From Halorubellus sp034808145 (lineage in GTDB: Archaea; Halobacteriota; Halobacteria; Halobacteriales; Natrialbaceae): 64,000 bases of DNA. A program made the translations under genes and the position numbers. Shown here in pieces: positions 32,418 through 40,085 of this stretch. Each line of letters begins with the position of its first letter. The stretch's first letter is position 1. Where the stretch lies: contig NZ_JAXHGM010000001.1 of assembly GCF_034808145.1 (NCBI RefSeq), positions 310,001 through 374,000 on the forward strand, in the 5' to 3' direction. The notes beneath the pieces were generated by a model. The model did not search any database, was not told the DNA's origin, and saw nothing but the letters and a program-made list of their open reading frames with translations.

Positions 32418-33374
32418 CTAGTAGGAGTCGATGTCGGTGCCGACCGAGCAGACGTACTCGCCGGACGCGACCTGTGGGAGGCGTCGCGTCCGCCAGAACA
32501 CGCCGGCGGAGTCGGCGGTCACTTCGGCCTTCCGCGTCCCGAACGGGTCGGTGACGGTGAACAGCCGGTCGCCCCGAGAGACGTCCTCGCCGAGGTCGAC
32601 GTGGAAGTCGACGAGGCCGCCGGCCGGCGACCCGTACTGGTCGAAGCGCTTCGCGCGCGTCTGCGAGACCTGCTCGGCGCCGCCGTCGAGGAAGTCGTAG
32701 TGGTGGAGGACGTTGAACACGCCGTCGACCCCGACCTGGACTGAGTGCTCGTCGAACCCGACGCTCCCGCCGAGCTCCGGGTCGATGGTGGGCACGCCCT
32801 CGTCGGGCGCGGCGCGAGCGAGCTGGCCGTCCGGGCCCTTCTGGTCGAGGATGTGGCCGGCGCCGAACACCTTCGCGAGCTCCAGGCACTCCTGATGGAG
32901 GCGATGTCGGCGACCGCAGCGAACGCGCGCCTCGTTTATCATCCGGCTCGTCGACCCCTGGTGGAGGTCGAGCGCGAGGTCCGCGTCGCGAGCGACGTCG
33001 AACGTCGCCGCGGCGATGCGCTCGCTCGAGGAGCCCTCGGTGTCGCCGGGGTACGCGCGATTCATCTTCGTGTCGTCGATGGGATTCCGGTGCTTCGCGA
33101 CCTGGAACGCGTGATAGTTCACGATTCCGACGATGCGTATCTCGCCCGCGAGCTCGTTCGGGTCGACTCGGGGGACGACCTCGCGGAGGACGCCGACGCC
33201 GTTGAGTTCGTCGCCGTCGCTCGCCGCTTGCATGTAGAGCGTTCGTCCGTCGTCGGCGCCGTTGATGACGCAGACGGGGAGTCCGATGGGGCTCCCGTCC
33301 CGCGTCTCGCCGACGGTCAACCGCCCGGTGTCGACCTCGCCCGGGCCGGCCGTCGCGCTGCCCAGCGTCGTCAT
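32418..33374 (-). CDS. Succinylglutamate desuccinylase/aspartoacylase family protein
   Basis: 318 residues. The zinc-carboxypeptidase-like fold of the AstE/AspA family is recognisable: VCVINGADDGRTLYMQAAS, GDELNGVGVLREVVPRVDP (Asp/Glu in the place of the HxxE ligand pair), HAFQVAKHRNPIDDTKMNRA, ALDLHQGSTSRM with the conserved His. A C-terminal barrel-sandwich part reads LGEDVSRGDRLFTVTDPFG. The canonical HGxHGNE is altered here (ASDGDELNG), so deacylase activity is uncertain. It is the first gene of a minus-strand operon with the threonine-synthase-like and Nudix genes. A TATA-like AACAATAAAG lies about 30 bases before the ATG at 33374; an in-frame start at 33392 is less well spaced. Confidence 0.85.
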   Translation of the reverse strand: MTTLGSATAGPGEVDTGRLTVGETRDGSPIGLPVCVINGADDGRTLYMQAASDGDELNGVGVLREVVPRVDPNELAGEIRIVGIVNYHAFQVAKHRNPIDDTKMNRAYPGDTEGSSSERIAAATFDVARDADLALDLHQGSTSRMINEARVRCGRRHRLHQECLELAKVFGAGHILDQKGPDGQLARAAPDEGVPTIDPELGGSVGFDEHSVQVGVDGVFNVLHHYDFLDGGAEQVSQTRAKRFDQYGSPAGGLVDFHVDLGEDVSRGDRLFTVTDPFGTRKAEVTADSAGVFWRTRRLPQVASGEYVCSVGTDIDSY

Positions 33375-33503
33375 TACCGGAACGGAACGCACGACGCGTC
33401 TTTATTGTTCGGATGCCCTGGGGGCGTCGGGGGCGTGCGTCGCGCGGTCGTCGGGGGCTCGGGAATCGTCGGGGCTTTGTGCGCGCCAGTCCTACCGTCG
33501 CGC

Positions 33504-34517
33504 GTGCCAGACGCTTCGTCGACGTCGTCGTCGGACGCCGAGGACCCGGCTGCGAGCGACGGCGGGACGGACGTGGGGGAGACGGCGGCGAGCGACGGCG
33601 GGACCGATTCGGTCGACGACCGTCCGGAACGACCGCCGAGTGCGCGCCTCATCGACGCGCTCGGCGTGGTCGACCACGCCAAGCGCGGGCTCGTCGTCGG
33701 GCTCGCGCTCGCGGCGGTCGTGTTCGGGTTCTTCGTCGTCCTCCCGCTCGTCGACCCCGGGACGCCGGCGCGCGCGGAGTCGCCGCTGCTGTACCTCGCG
33801 CTCGCGTTCGTCGCCGCGACCGCCGCGACGCTCCTCGTCGCGAGCGCACTCGCCGTTCGGGCGGTCGCCGGGCGCGTGATGGCCTACGCGAAGTGGGTTC
33901 GCCGCGGCGCCGTCGCGAGCGCGGTCGGGGGCGCGTGGTGGGCGGTCACCGGCGTGCTCGCCCTCGGAATCGCGACCGAGACGGGCGTTCCGGCGAGTGC
34001 GGAACCGCTCGTCCTCGTGACCCTCCCCTTGCCCGTGCTCGTCCTCGCCGTCGGCGCGTGGAGCGCGCTCGCCCGGAGCGGCGCGACCGAAGCCGACGCG
34101 ACCGACGGCGACGCGTTCGACCACGTCCACGCCCGCCCGCGAGTCGCGAACGTCGGCGCCGCGCTCGCGCTCGCCGGTATCGCTGCCGTCCACACCGCGA
34201 CGTTCCTCCAGACGGACGCGTTCCTCGGAACGGTTCCCGGGAACGTGACCGGGAGCGGGTTCTTGGTCGGCGGTGCGCTCGCGCTCGCCGCCGGCACCGC
34301 CGCCCTCGCGCTCGCGGTCCACCGCACGACCGACGCGAGGGCGCTCACGACCGGCGCGAGCGCCCTCGCCGGCGCGTCGGTCGGACTCGCGGGCCTCGTC
34401 GCGACGGAACCACTGCTCACCGCCATCGCGGTCCTCGTCCTCCCGGGTCTCGCGTGGCTCGCGCTCGGCGTCACCATCGCTCGTGACCCCGGAACGTACC
34501 CCGAACGCCCCGTCTAG
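33504..34517 (+). CDS. Polytopic membrane protein of unknown function
   Basis: About 337 residues. A cytoplasmic acidic Ser/Asp-rich N-terminus (residues 1-60) precedes nine or so hydrophobic helices, for example RGLVVGLALAAVVFGFFVVL, LYLALAFVAATAATLLVASA and LVLVTLPLPVLVLAVGAWSA. The conserved-looking motif IDALGVVDHAKRG just before the first helix recalls a haloarchaeal DUF family that I believe is DUF7536. No catalytic motifs are visible. The start is uncertain: the GTG at 33504 gives VPDASST and fits the composition shift. Its stop TAG shares a CTAG with the stop of the converging PhoU/RCK gene. Confidence 0.75.
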   Translation: MPDASSTSSSDAEDPAASDGGTDVGETAASDGGTDSVDDRPERPPSARLIDALGVVDHAKRGLVVGLALAAVVFGFFVVLPLVDPGTPARAESPLLYLALAFVAATAATLLVASALAVRAVAGRVMAYAKWVRRGAVASAVGGAWWAVTGVLALGIATETGVPASAEPLVLVTLPLPVLVLAVGAWSALARSGATEADATDGDAFDHVHARPRVANVGAALALAGIAAVHTATFLQTDAFLGTVPGNVTGSGFLVGGALALAAGTAALALAVHRTTDARALTTGASALAGASVGLAGLVATEPLLTAIAVLVLPGLAWLALGVTIARDPGTYPERPV

Positions 34518-35824
34518 TCGTCCACGTCAAGCGACTCGTCGCCGGCGAGCGACGCGAGCCGGTCCGCGCCCGCTCGCGTGCCCTTCGCGACGACCACGTC
34601 GCCGGCGTGCAGGACCGTCTTCGGGCCGGGCGAGGGCTCCCACTCGTCGCCGTCGGCGTCCTGATGGCGGACCGCGATGACGCGCATCCCGGTCTCCGTC
34701 GCCACCTCGCGTTCGCCGAGGGACGCCCCGGCGAGCGCGCTCCCCGGCGCCACTTCGAGGCGAACGACGACCTCGTCGCTCTCGAACACCGCCTCCGCGA
34801 CCACGGGATGCGTGCCGAGCCCGCGGAGGACGCCCTCCGCTATCTCCAGGGCCGCGTCGCTGATGACCTCCGTCGACCCCGCGAGGTGCACGAGCCCGCG
34901 GAGCGACACGGGGTCGTCGACGCGCGCCGCCGCGCGGAGCGTCCACGCCTCGAACCGCGACTCCAGCGCGTCGACCTCCGCCTCCAGCTCCGCGACCTCC
35001 TCCGCGAGCGCCGTGCTGTCGTACAGGACCGCGCCGTACGCCAGATCCACCGCGACCTCGCTCACGTTCTTCATCAGGACGATGGCGTCCACCGCTCGCT
35101 CCAGGTCCGCGATACCGGCTTCGACGTCACCCGGCGGTTCGTACGCCTCGCCCGAGGCCGTCTCCGACACCGCCGCGACCTGGTCGTCCTGCCCCCGGAG
35201 CACGAGCACGTCCCCCGCCTGGAGGACGGTATCGCGGTCCGGGTTCAGGAGCCACTCCCCGCGCGCACCCCGGTGTCTCGCCGCCTCCCGCGTCGTCGAC
35301 GCCACCTCGCCCTCGGCGGTCGTCGACGCACCGTCGTTCTCGTGCGCTCGCCCGCCACCACGCCGGATGGCGATGATGCGCACGCCGGTCTCCGTCTCCA
35401 GGTTCACGTCCGCGAGCGACCGGTCCACGTACTCCGACCCCGCGACGAGGTCCGTACGCGCGACCGTCTCCACCGCTTCCGGGAGCACCGACCGGAGCGC
35501 GTCCGGGAGCCCGATCTCCTCGAGGACGACCTTCGCGATGTCGCCGGCCGCGTCACTGATCTTCTCCGTCGCCCCGACGACCGCGAGCACCGGCGCGAGC
35601 GCCTCCGCGTCCTCCGGGCTCCGCGCCGCAACGAGCAGGCTCATCCGCGCTCGCATCTGGAGGACGTCCATCCGGTCCTCGAGCGCCAGGACCTCCTCGG
35701 CGACCGCCGGACTCCCGAACAGGACCGCCGAGTACGACAGGTCTATCATGAGCTCGGCGGTGTCCTTCATCTCCGCGAGCACCGCCTTCACGCTCACCGG
35801 CTCGTACTCGACGCTCCCCGTCAT
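34514..35824 (-). CDS. Tandem PhoU-RCK_C (TrkA-C) regulatory protein
   Basis: 436 residues with a duplicated architecture: PhoU-like helical domain (residues about 10-110; AELMIDLSYSAVLFGSPAVA), TrkA-C/RCK_C domain (about 120-215; RIIAIRRGGG, DTVLQAGDVLVLRGQDDQV), a second PhoU-like domain (about 235-335; AVDLAYGAVLYDSTALAEEV) and a second RCK_C (about 345-430; MRVIAVRHQDADGDEWEPS, KTVLHAGDVVVAKGT). No transmembrane segment. Haloarchaeal relatives are annotated as potassium channel family or TrkA-C proteins; they probably gate a K+ transporter or channel in trans by ligand binding. An Arg/Ser/Thr-rich insertion of about 25 residues interrupts the first RCK_C domain. Confidence 0.85.
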   Translation of the reverse strand: MTGSVEYEPVSVKAVLAEMKDTAELMIDLSYSAVLFGSPAVAEEVLALEDRMDVLQMRARMSLLVAARSPEDAEALAPVLAVVGATEKISDAAGDIAKVVLEEIGLPDALRSVLPEAVETVARTDLVAGSEYVDRSLADVNLETETGVRIIAIRRGGGRAHENDGASTTAEGEVASTTREAARHRGARGEWLLNPDRDTVLQAGDVLVLRGQDDQVAAVSETASGEAYEPPGDVEAGIADLERAVDAIVLMKNVSEVAVDLAYGAVLYDSTALAEEVAELEAEVDALESRFEAWTLRAAARVDDPVSLRGLVHLAGSTEVISDAALEIAEGVLRGLGTHPVVAEAVFESDEVVVRLEVAPGSALAGASLGEREVATETGMRVIAVRHQDADGDEWEPSPGPKTVLHAGDVVVAKGTRAGADRLASLAGDESLDVDD

Positions 35825-35996
35825 ACGTGGACCAACGCCGGGCCGCGAAAAAAGCGTTCGCCCGCGCGTCGAGCGGTCGGCGACCGCGACGAACGAGCGA
35901 GAACTGGGTTCGTAGTGAAACCCAGAACAACCGACTTCGCGGGGCTTACGTCGTGAACGACAACCCTTTTCGGCCACCCCCGTCAAGGTTCACGGT

Positions 35997-37133
35997 ATGT
36001 CTGACGACCTGAAGAAGGGGCTGGAGGGCGTCTTGGTCGCTGAATCGGCGCTGAGCTTCATCGACGGCGACGAGGGGCGACTCATCTACCGCGGCTACGA
36101 GATCGAGGATCTCGCTCGCGGCGCCAGCTACGAGGAAGTGCTCTACCTCCTCTGGCACGGGGAGCTCCCGAATCGGGAGCAGTACGACGAGTTCCGTGAT
36201 ACGATGGCGACGGAACGCCACGTGGACGACGGCGTCATCGAGACCGTCCGCGAGCTCGCGGAGCAGGACGAGGAGCCGATGGCGGCCCTTCGCACAGGCG
36301 TCTCGCAGCTGTCCGCGTACGACCCGGACGCGGCCGCGGACCCGACGGACCGGGAGGCGAACCTCCGGAAGGGACGGCGCATCACCGCGAAGATCCCGAC
36401 CATCCTCGCGGCGTACGACCGCGTGCGGAACGGGAACGAGGTCGTCGAGCCCCGCGAGGACCTCAGCCACGCCGCGAACTTCCTGTACATGCTGAACGGC
36501 GAGGAGCCCAACGAGGTGCTCGCGGAGACGTTCGACATGGCGCTCGTCCTGCACGCGGACCACGGCCTGAACGCGTCGACGTTCACGTCGATGGTCATCT
36601 CGTCGACGCTCGCGGACCTCCACTCGGCGGTCCCGGGCGCCATCGGCGCGCTCTCGGGGAGCCTGCACGGTGGCGCGAACCAGGACGTCATGGAGGCGCT
36701 CCTCGAACTCGACGATACGGACATGGAGCCCGTGGAGTGGGTCGAGCACCTCCTCGACGAGGGCCGGCGCGTCCCCGGGTTCGGGCATCGCGTGTACAAC
36801 GTGAAGGACCCGCGCGCGAAAATCCTCGGCGAGCGCTCGAAGGAACTCGGCGAGGCCGCCGGCGACCTGAAGTGGTACGAGTACTCGTCGAGCATCGAGG
36901 AGTACATCATGAGCGAGAAGGGCCTGGCGCCGAACGTCGACTTCTACTCGAGTTCGACGTACTACCAGATGGGGATTCCCATCGACATCTACACGCCCAT
37001 CTTCGTGATGAGTCGCGTCGGCGGGTGGGTCGCGCACGTCCTCGAACAGTACGAGGACAACCGCCTCATCCGGCCGCGCGCCCGCTACGTCGGCAGCGAG
37101 CACGAGGACTTCGTCGCGCTCGACGAGCGGTAA
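35997..37133 (+). CDS. citZ: Citrate synthase
   Basis: 378 residues, type II short form typical of archaea. The family blocks are present: LVAESALSFIDGDEGRLIYR at the start, LHADHGLNASTFTSM, the catalytic His in GSLHGGANQDVMEALL, a second catalytic His in RRVPGFGHRVYNVKDPRA and the catalytic Asp in APNVDFYSSSTYYQMGI, with the C-terminal RVGGWVAHVLEQYEDNRL. It condenses acetyl-CoA with oxaloacetate as the entry to the TCA cycle. A TATA-like CCCTTTTCGG lies about 30 bases upstream of the ATG. Downstream is a tandem GC hairpin that may terminate it. Confidence 0.97.
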   Translation: MSDDLKKGLEGVLVAESALSFIDGDEGRLIYRGYEIEDLARGASYEEVLYLLWHGELPNREQYDEFRDTMATERHVDDGVIETVRELAEQDEEPMAALRTGVSQLSAYDPDAAADPTDREANLRKGRRITAKIPTILAAYDRVRNGNEVVEPREDLSHAANFLYMLNGEEPNEVLAETFDMALVLHADHGLNASTFTSMVISSTLADLHSAVPGAIGALSGSLHGGANQDVMEALLELDDTDMEPVEWVEHLLDEGRRVPGFGHRVYNVKDPRAKILGERSKELGEAAGDLKWYEYSSSIEEYIMSEKGLAPNVDFYSSSTYYQMGIPIDIYTPIFVMSRVGGWVAHVLEQYEDNRLIRPRARYVGSEHEDFVALDER

Positions 37134-37141
37134 CTGACTCT

Positions 37142-37214
37142 CCAAGCATACGGCCGCCGTCAGGCGGCCGTTTCCGGTCCAAGCGTCCGGCCGCCGTCAG
37201 GCAGCCGTTTCTGC
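37142..37214 (+). terminator. Tandem GC-hairpin repeat after citrate synthase
   Basis: Two direct copies of a roughly 36-base unit (37142-37178 and 37179-37214) each contain a stem CGGCCGCC-GTCA-GGCGGCCG (37151-37170; the second copy, 37188-37207, has one base changed) followed by TTTC. The first is a perfect 8-bp hairpin. Position and form suggest a transcription terminator or a REP-like palindrome. Confidence 0.65.
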
Positions 37215-37374
37215 CGACCAGCTTCCTTGCGGTGCGGTTTCGTGTGGCGCGATTCCTTCTCCTGCGGCTTCGTGTGTTCGGTCGGGTTCGTGCGGTGGTT
37301 CCCGTCCGGTCGATGGTTCTCGCGAGGTGGGGTCGTGGGGTGGTGCTATGGTCGTGGCGAGCGTATCGAGTGGC

Positions 37375-37833
37375 ATGCAGAACGTCGAGTACGTGTACAC
37401 GCTCGGGATGGACGAGTCGGAGGTCGAGACGTATCTGTCGCGAGCGGAGACGGGCGTGCTGTCGCTCGCTCGGGACGGGGAGGCCTACGGGGTCCCCGTG
37501 CACGTGCACTACGACGGCGAGGACGTGTTCGTGCGACTCGGCGAGCACGAGGGGAGCGAGAAGCTCGCGTTCCTCGAGTCGACGACGTCGGCGTCACTGG
37601 TGGTGTACGACGCGGGTGCGGCGGAGTCCTGGAGCGTGCTCCTCCGCGGTGACCTCGTCCGCGAGGGCGAAGCGTCCGCGACGGCGATCAACGAACGGTT
37701 CGGCCCGATGCGTATCTTCGGGGAGACTGTCCAGGACCTCGACGCGGCGCTGTACCGGTTCGACGCGGAGCGCGTGACGGGCCGACGCACGCCGCTCGAC
37801 GACGCGACCGAGGTCGTCGACCCCGAAGCGTGA
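37375..37833 (+). CDS. Pyridoxamine 5'-phosphate oxidase family (FMN-binding) protein
   Basis: 152 residues with the split-barrel flavin-binding pattern: VLSLARDGEAYGVPVHVHYD, VFVRLGEHEGSEKLAFLEST, ASLVVYDAGAAESWSVLLRG, then a C-terminal helix and ALYRFDAERVTGRR. Haloarchaea carry many such small putative flavin nucleotide-binding proteins; substrates are unknown. I start at the ATG giving MQNVEYVYTLG, where family members usually begin; upstream ATGs at 37348 and 37327 add residues of atypical composition. Confidence 0.87.
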   Translation: MQNVEYVYTLGMDESEVETYLSRAETGVLSLARDGEAYGVPVHVHYDGEDVFVRLGEHEGSEKLAFLESTTSASLVVYDAGAAESWSVLLRGDLVREGEASATAINERFGPMRIFGETVQDLDAALYRFDAERVTGRRTPLDDATEVVDPEA

Positions 37834-38130
37834 CCCGTCCGGGCCCGAGAAGTGACCGCCCCCGGCATTCCGCGCCCGTGACGCGTCCCCGACCGCGAGG
37901 TTTACACGAGACGTAAACCTGTGCGGTCGCTGATTGGTGTGGTACGGTGGCTGAGCGGTCAAGGTGCGGTCGCTAAGCGGTCGCTGGGCGGTTGCGGTAG
38001 TGGAGAAGCGTCCGGCGGCCGTCGGCCGCCGGTTCGCCGGGCCGAGCCCTGCGAGGCCCGGGTCGTTTTCCACCCATCTCTTTGCCGCGGAGGGTCGCCT
38101 CTGGCGACCCCCGCAATAAAAAGATGGTCG
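37834..38130. repeat. Repeat-rich intergenic region
   Basis: No gene is evident. It holds a perfect inverted repeat AGGTTTAC-N7-GTAAACCT (37898-37920), a block with three copies of CGGTCGCT (37924-37985), a 9-bp hairpin CCGGCGGCC-GTC-GGCCGCCGG (38012-38032) preceded by AAGCGT as in the hairpin after citrate synthase, and a further hairpin GGGTCGCC-TCT-GGCGACCC (38092-38110) followed by AATAAAAAG. Confidence 0.6.
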
Positions 38131-38226
38131 TCAGTCGGCGCCGGCGGATTCGCGCCAGCCGCAGCGCGTGCAGTGTGTGGACCCGCCCGTCTGGTCGGCG
38201 GGATGGGTGCATCGGAGACACGTCAT
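38131..38226 (-). CDS. 31-residue zinc-finger micro-protein
   Basis: The minus strand encodes a 31-residue protein with two CxxC knuckles, TCLRCT near the N-terminus and HCTRCGW in the middle, spaced about 13 residues apart: the pattern of the small zinc-finger proteins (one- or two-domain CPxCG-related) known in haloarchaea. A perfect Shine-Dalgarno GGAGGTGA (38242-38235) lies 8 bases before the ATG, which is rare in this largely leaderless genome and makes translation very likely. It is flanked downstream by a hairpin. The function is unknown; related micro-proteins affect biofilm formation and swarming in Haloferax. Confidence 0.75.
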   Translation of the reverse strand: MTCLRCTHPADQTGGSTHCTRCGWRESAGAD

Positions 38227-38234
38227 TGGTTGCT

Positions 38235-38242
38235 TCACCTCC
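38235..38242 (-). promoter_or_regulatory. Shine-Dalgarno of the zinc-finger micro-gene
   Basis: GGAGGTGA on the minus strand, 8 bases before the ATG at 38226. It is fully complementary to the archaeal anti-SD and is the key evidence that the 31-codon frame is a gene with a transcribed leader. Confidence 0.75.
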
Positions 38243-38358
38243 TTCGAGTCCTGGAGGCGTCCTCGGGAGTTGAGGGTTGCGGGAGTCTGCGTCGCACTGG
38301 CTCGGAGGCGTGGAAGGCTGTGGGTGCGACTGTGGGTGACGGCGAACCGGCAGCTTGA

Positions 38359-38374
38359 TTGAACGACTGTGCAA
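38359..38374 (+). promoter_or_regulatory. Candidate ArsR operator
   Basis: TTGAAC-GACT-GTGCAA is an inverted repeat with 5 of 6 matching pairs, located 10-26 bases upstream of the arsR ATG, between a weak TATA-like CTTGATTG and the start. This position suits autorepression by ArsR. Confidence 0.45.
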
Positions 38375-38384
38375 GTGTTTAGGT

Positions 38385-38780
38385 ATGTCCTCAGGGAGGT
38401 TGGAGCGGTTCGTGGCGGCGGCCGACGACGACTGTTGTCCGGCGGACGTCGAGGAGCGCCGTCGCGAACTGTCGGAGCTCGCGGCGACGGCGGACGAGCG
38501 CTCGCGAGCGCGGGACCTCGACGTGCTCCGGACGCTCGCGGACGACACGCGCTACCGCATCGTCCGCATCCTGGACGCGGCCGACGGCGAGCTCTGCGTC
38601 TGCGAGTTCGCGCCGTTCCTCTCGGTGAGCGAGAGCGCGGTGAGCCACGCGCTCGGGGACCTCACGACCGCCGGACTGGTGACGCGCCGGAAGGACGGCC
38701 GGTGGCGGTACTACGAGCCGACCGAGCGCGCGACGGCCCTGTTGTCCGCGCTGGACGCGACCGCGGCGGGCGACCGATGA
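38385..38780 (+). CDS. arsR: ArsR family arsenic-responsive repressor
   Basis: 131 residues, winged helix. The DNA-binding core is VLRTLADDTRYRIVRIL, then SESAVSHALGDLTTAGLVTR and RKDGRWRYYEPTERA (wing). The metalloid-binding motif ELCVC (69-73) at the head of helix 3 is the classical As(III)/Sb(III) ArsR site; an additional CC pair sits at residues 17-18. It should repress its own operon and release DNA on arsenite binding. The stop overlaps the next ATG (ATGA), so it is co-transcribed with arsC. The inverted repeat just upstream is a plausible operator. Confidence 0.93.
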   Translation: MSSGRLERFVAAADDDCCPADVEERRRELSELAATADERSRARDLDVLRTLADDTRYRIVRILDAADGELCVCEFAPFLSVSESAVSHALGDLTTAGLVTRRKDGRWRYYEPTERATALLSALDATAAGDR

Positions 38781-39244
38781 GCGACGACGCGAGCGCCAGC
38801 GAGTCGGACACCGAGGAAGCGGCGGCCCGGACGACGGTCGGGTTCGTCTGCGTGCAGAACGCCGGCCGGAGTCAGATGGCGACCGCGTTCGCCGAGCGCG
38901 AACGCGACGAACGCGGCCTCGACGACGTCGAACTCGTCACCGGCGGCACCGACCCCGCCGACCACGTGCACGACGTCGTCGTGGACGTCATGACCGACGT
39001 CGGGGTCGATATGGCCGACCGCGTGCCGCGAGCGGTGACGTTCGACGAGATCCAGTCGTGCGATTACGTCGTCACGATGGGGTGTGCGGCCGAAGACGTC
39101 TGCCCGGCGTCGTGGGCCGGCGAGAACCGCGACTGGGGGCTGGACGACCCGGACGACGCGACGCGCGAGGAGGCCGTCGCGATCCGCGACGAGATAGCGG
39201 CGCGAGTCGCAGCGCTGTTCGACGAGCTCGAAACCGCGCCCTGA
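38777..39244 (+). CDS. arsC: Low-molecular-weight phosphatase-type arsenate reductase
   Basis: 155 residues. The P-loop C-X5-R is VCVQNAGRSQMA with Cys25 and Arg31, followed by the LMW-phosphatase fold. The downstream segment CDYVVTMGCAAEDVCPASWA supplies the extra cysteines of thioredoxin-coupled arsenate reductases (Cys in MGC and VCP), and the acidic WGLDDPDDATREE block matches the family. An acidic Ser/Asp-rich N-terminal tail precedes the domain. It reduces arsenate to arsenite. Operon with arsR; no arsenite pump (Acr3/ArsB) or ArsM follows, so efflux must be encoded elsewhere. Confidence 0.93.
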   Translation: MSDDASASESDTEEAAARTTVGFVCVQNAGRSQMATAFAERERDERGLDDVELVTGGTDPADHVHDVVVDVMTDVGVDMADRVPRAVTFDEIQSCDYVVTMGCAAEDVCPASWAGENRDWGLDDPDDATREEAVAIRDEIAARVAALFDELETAP

Positions 39245-39275
39245 ACTGCGGCCGAGACCCGCGGGGGTCGCGCGG

Positions 39276-39947
39276 TCAGCGGTCGGCGTTCCGTCGGCGT
39301 TCGTCGACGTTCAGCGCGTTCCGCGCGAGGGTCTCGACGCCGCGGCGGATGCGTTCGGACACCGCCTGGTCGCTGATACCGAGGAGGACGCCGAGGTCCG
39401 CGGTCGAGATGCCTCGCGGAACGCGGAAGTACCCGGTCTCGACGGCGGTGACGAGCGCGTCCACCTGCGCGGTCGTCAACCCGAACTCGGGGTCCAGCGA
39501 CTCCGTCGCGGCGTAGACCCGACCGACCTCGAGCGGGAGGTCGGCGGCCGTCGTCGTCCGCTGGAAGTCCGCGAGCAGTCCCGTGGACGGGAAGCGGAGG
39601 CGGAAGCGCCAGCGGCCGGCGCGCGCGCTCGCGGCGAGCACCTGTCCCTCGTGCTCGACGAGGACCTTCAGGAGGTCGTCGACGGCGGCTCCCGTCCACG
39701 TGACGTGGTAGAGCTCGCCGTCGTCCGCGTCCGGGACGTGCACGACCGACTGGACCGCGGGGTTCGCGGCGACCGTCTCGGCGAACGCCGCTGGGTCGGC
39801 TTCGCCGCGAACGCGACAGTACGGGAACAGTCCGTCGTCGATGGGGACGATGCGTTCCAGGTCGACGGTCGAGCCGTGCGAGACGGCGAGCGCCCGACCG
39901 ACGACGAAGTCGTCGTCGCCGGCCGTGAACTCTGCGATGACGCTCAT
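39276..39947 (-). CDS. Bat-type HTH-10 family transcriptional regulator
   Basis: 223 residues: an N-terminal HVO-type sensor domain (SVIAEFTAGDDDFVVGRALA, IVPIDDGLFPYCRVRG) and a C-terminal bacterio-opsin-activator HTH_10 domain (FGLTTAQVDALVTAVETGYF, RVPRGISTADLGVLLGISDQ, AVSERIRRGVETLARN). This is one of the large haloarchaeal Bat-like paralogue group; specific targets are unknown. It converges with arsC at 31 bases and is divergent from the AIR-synthase-like gene. Confidence 0.92.
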   Translation of the reverse strand: MSVIAEFTAGDDDFVVGRALAVSHGSTVDLERIVPIDDGLFPYCRVRGEADPAAFAETVAANPAVQSVVHVPDADDGELYHVTWTGAAVDDLLKVLVEHEGQVLAASARAGRWRFRLRFPSTGLLADFQRTTTAADLPLEVGRVYAATESLDPEFGLTTAQVDALVTAVETGYFRVPRGISTADLGVLLGISDQAVSERIRRGVETLARNALNVDERRRNADR

Positions 39948-40085
39948 TCCTAGAGTGAGGAGTCGTGGCGTGATACGTATTCCCCCTTACGAGGTCGAAG
40001 ACGGTCGCGTTCCCGTGATTTCCGGACGGTTCTCTGCGTGCGTGGGAACCGCCACGGCTATCGGGCCGCCGGTTCGAGTGCGTGC

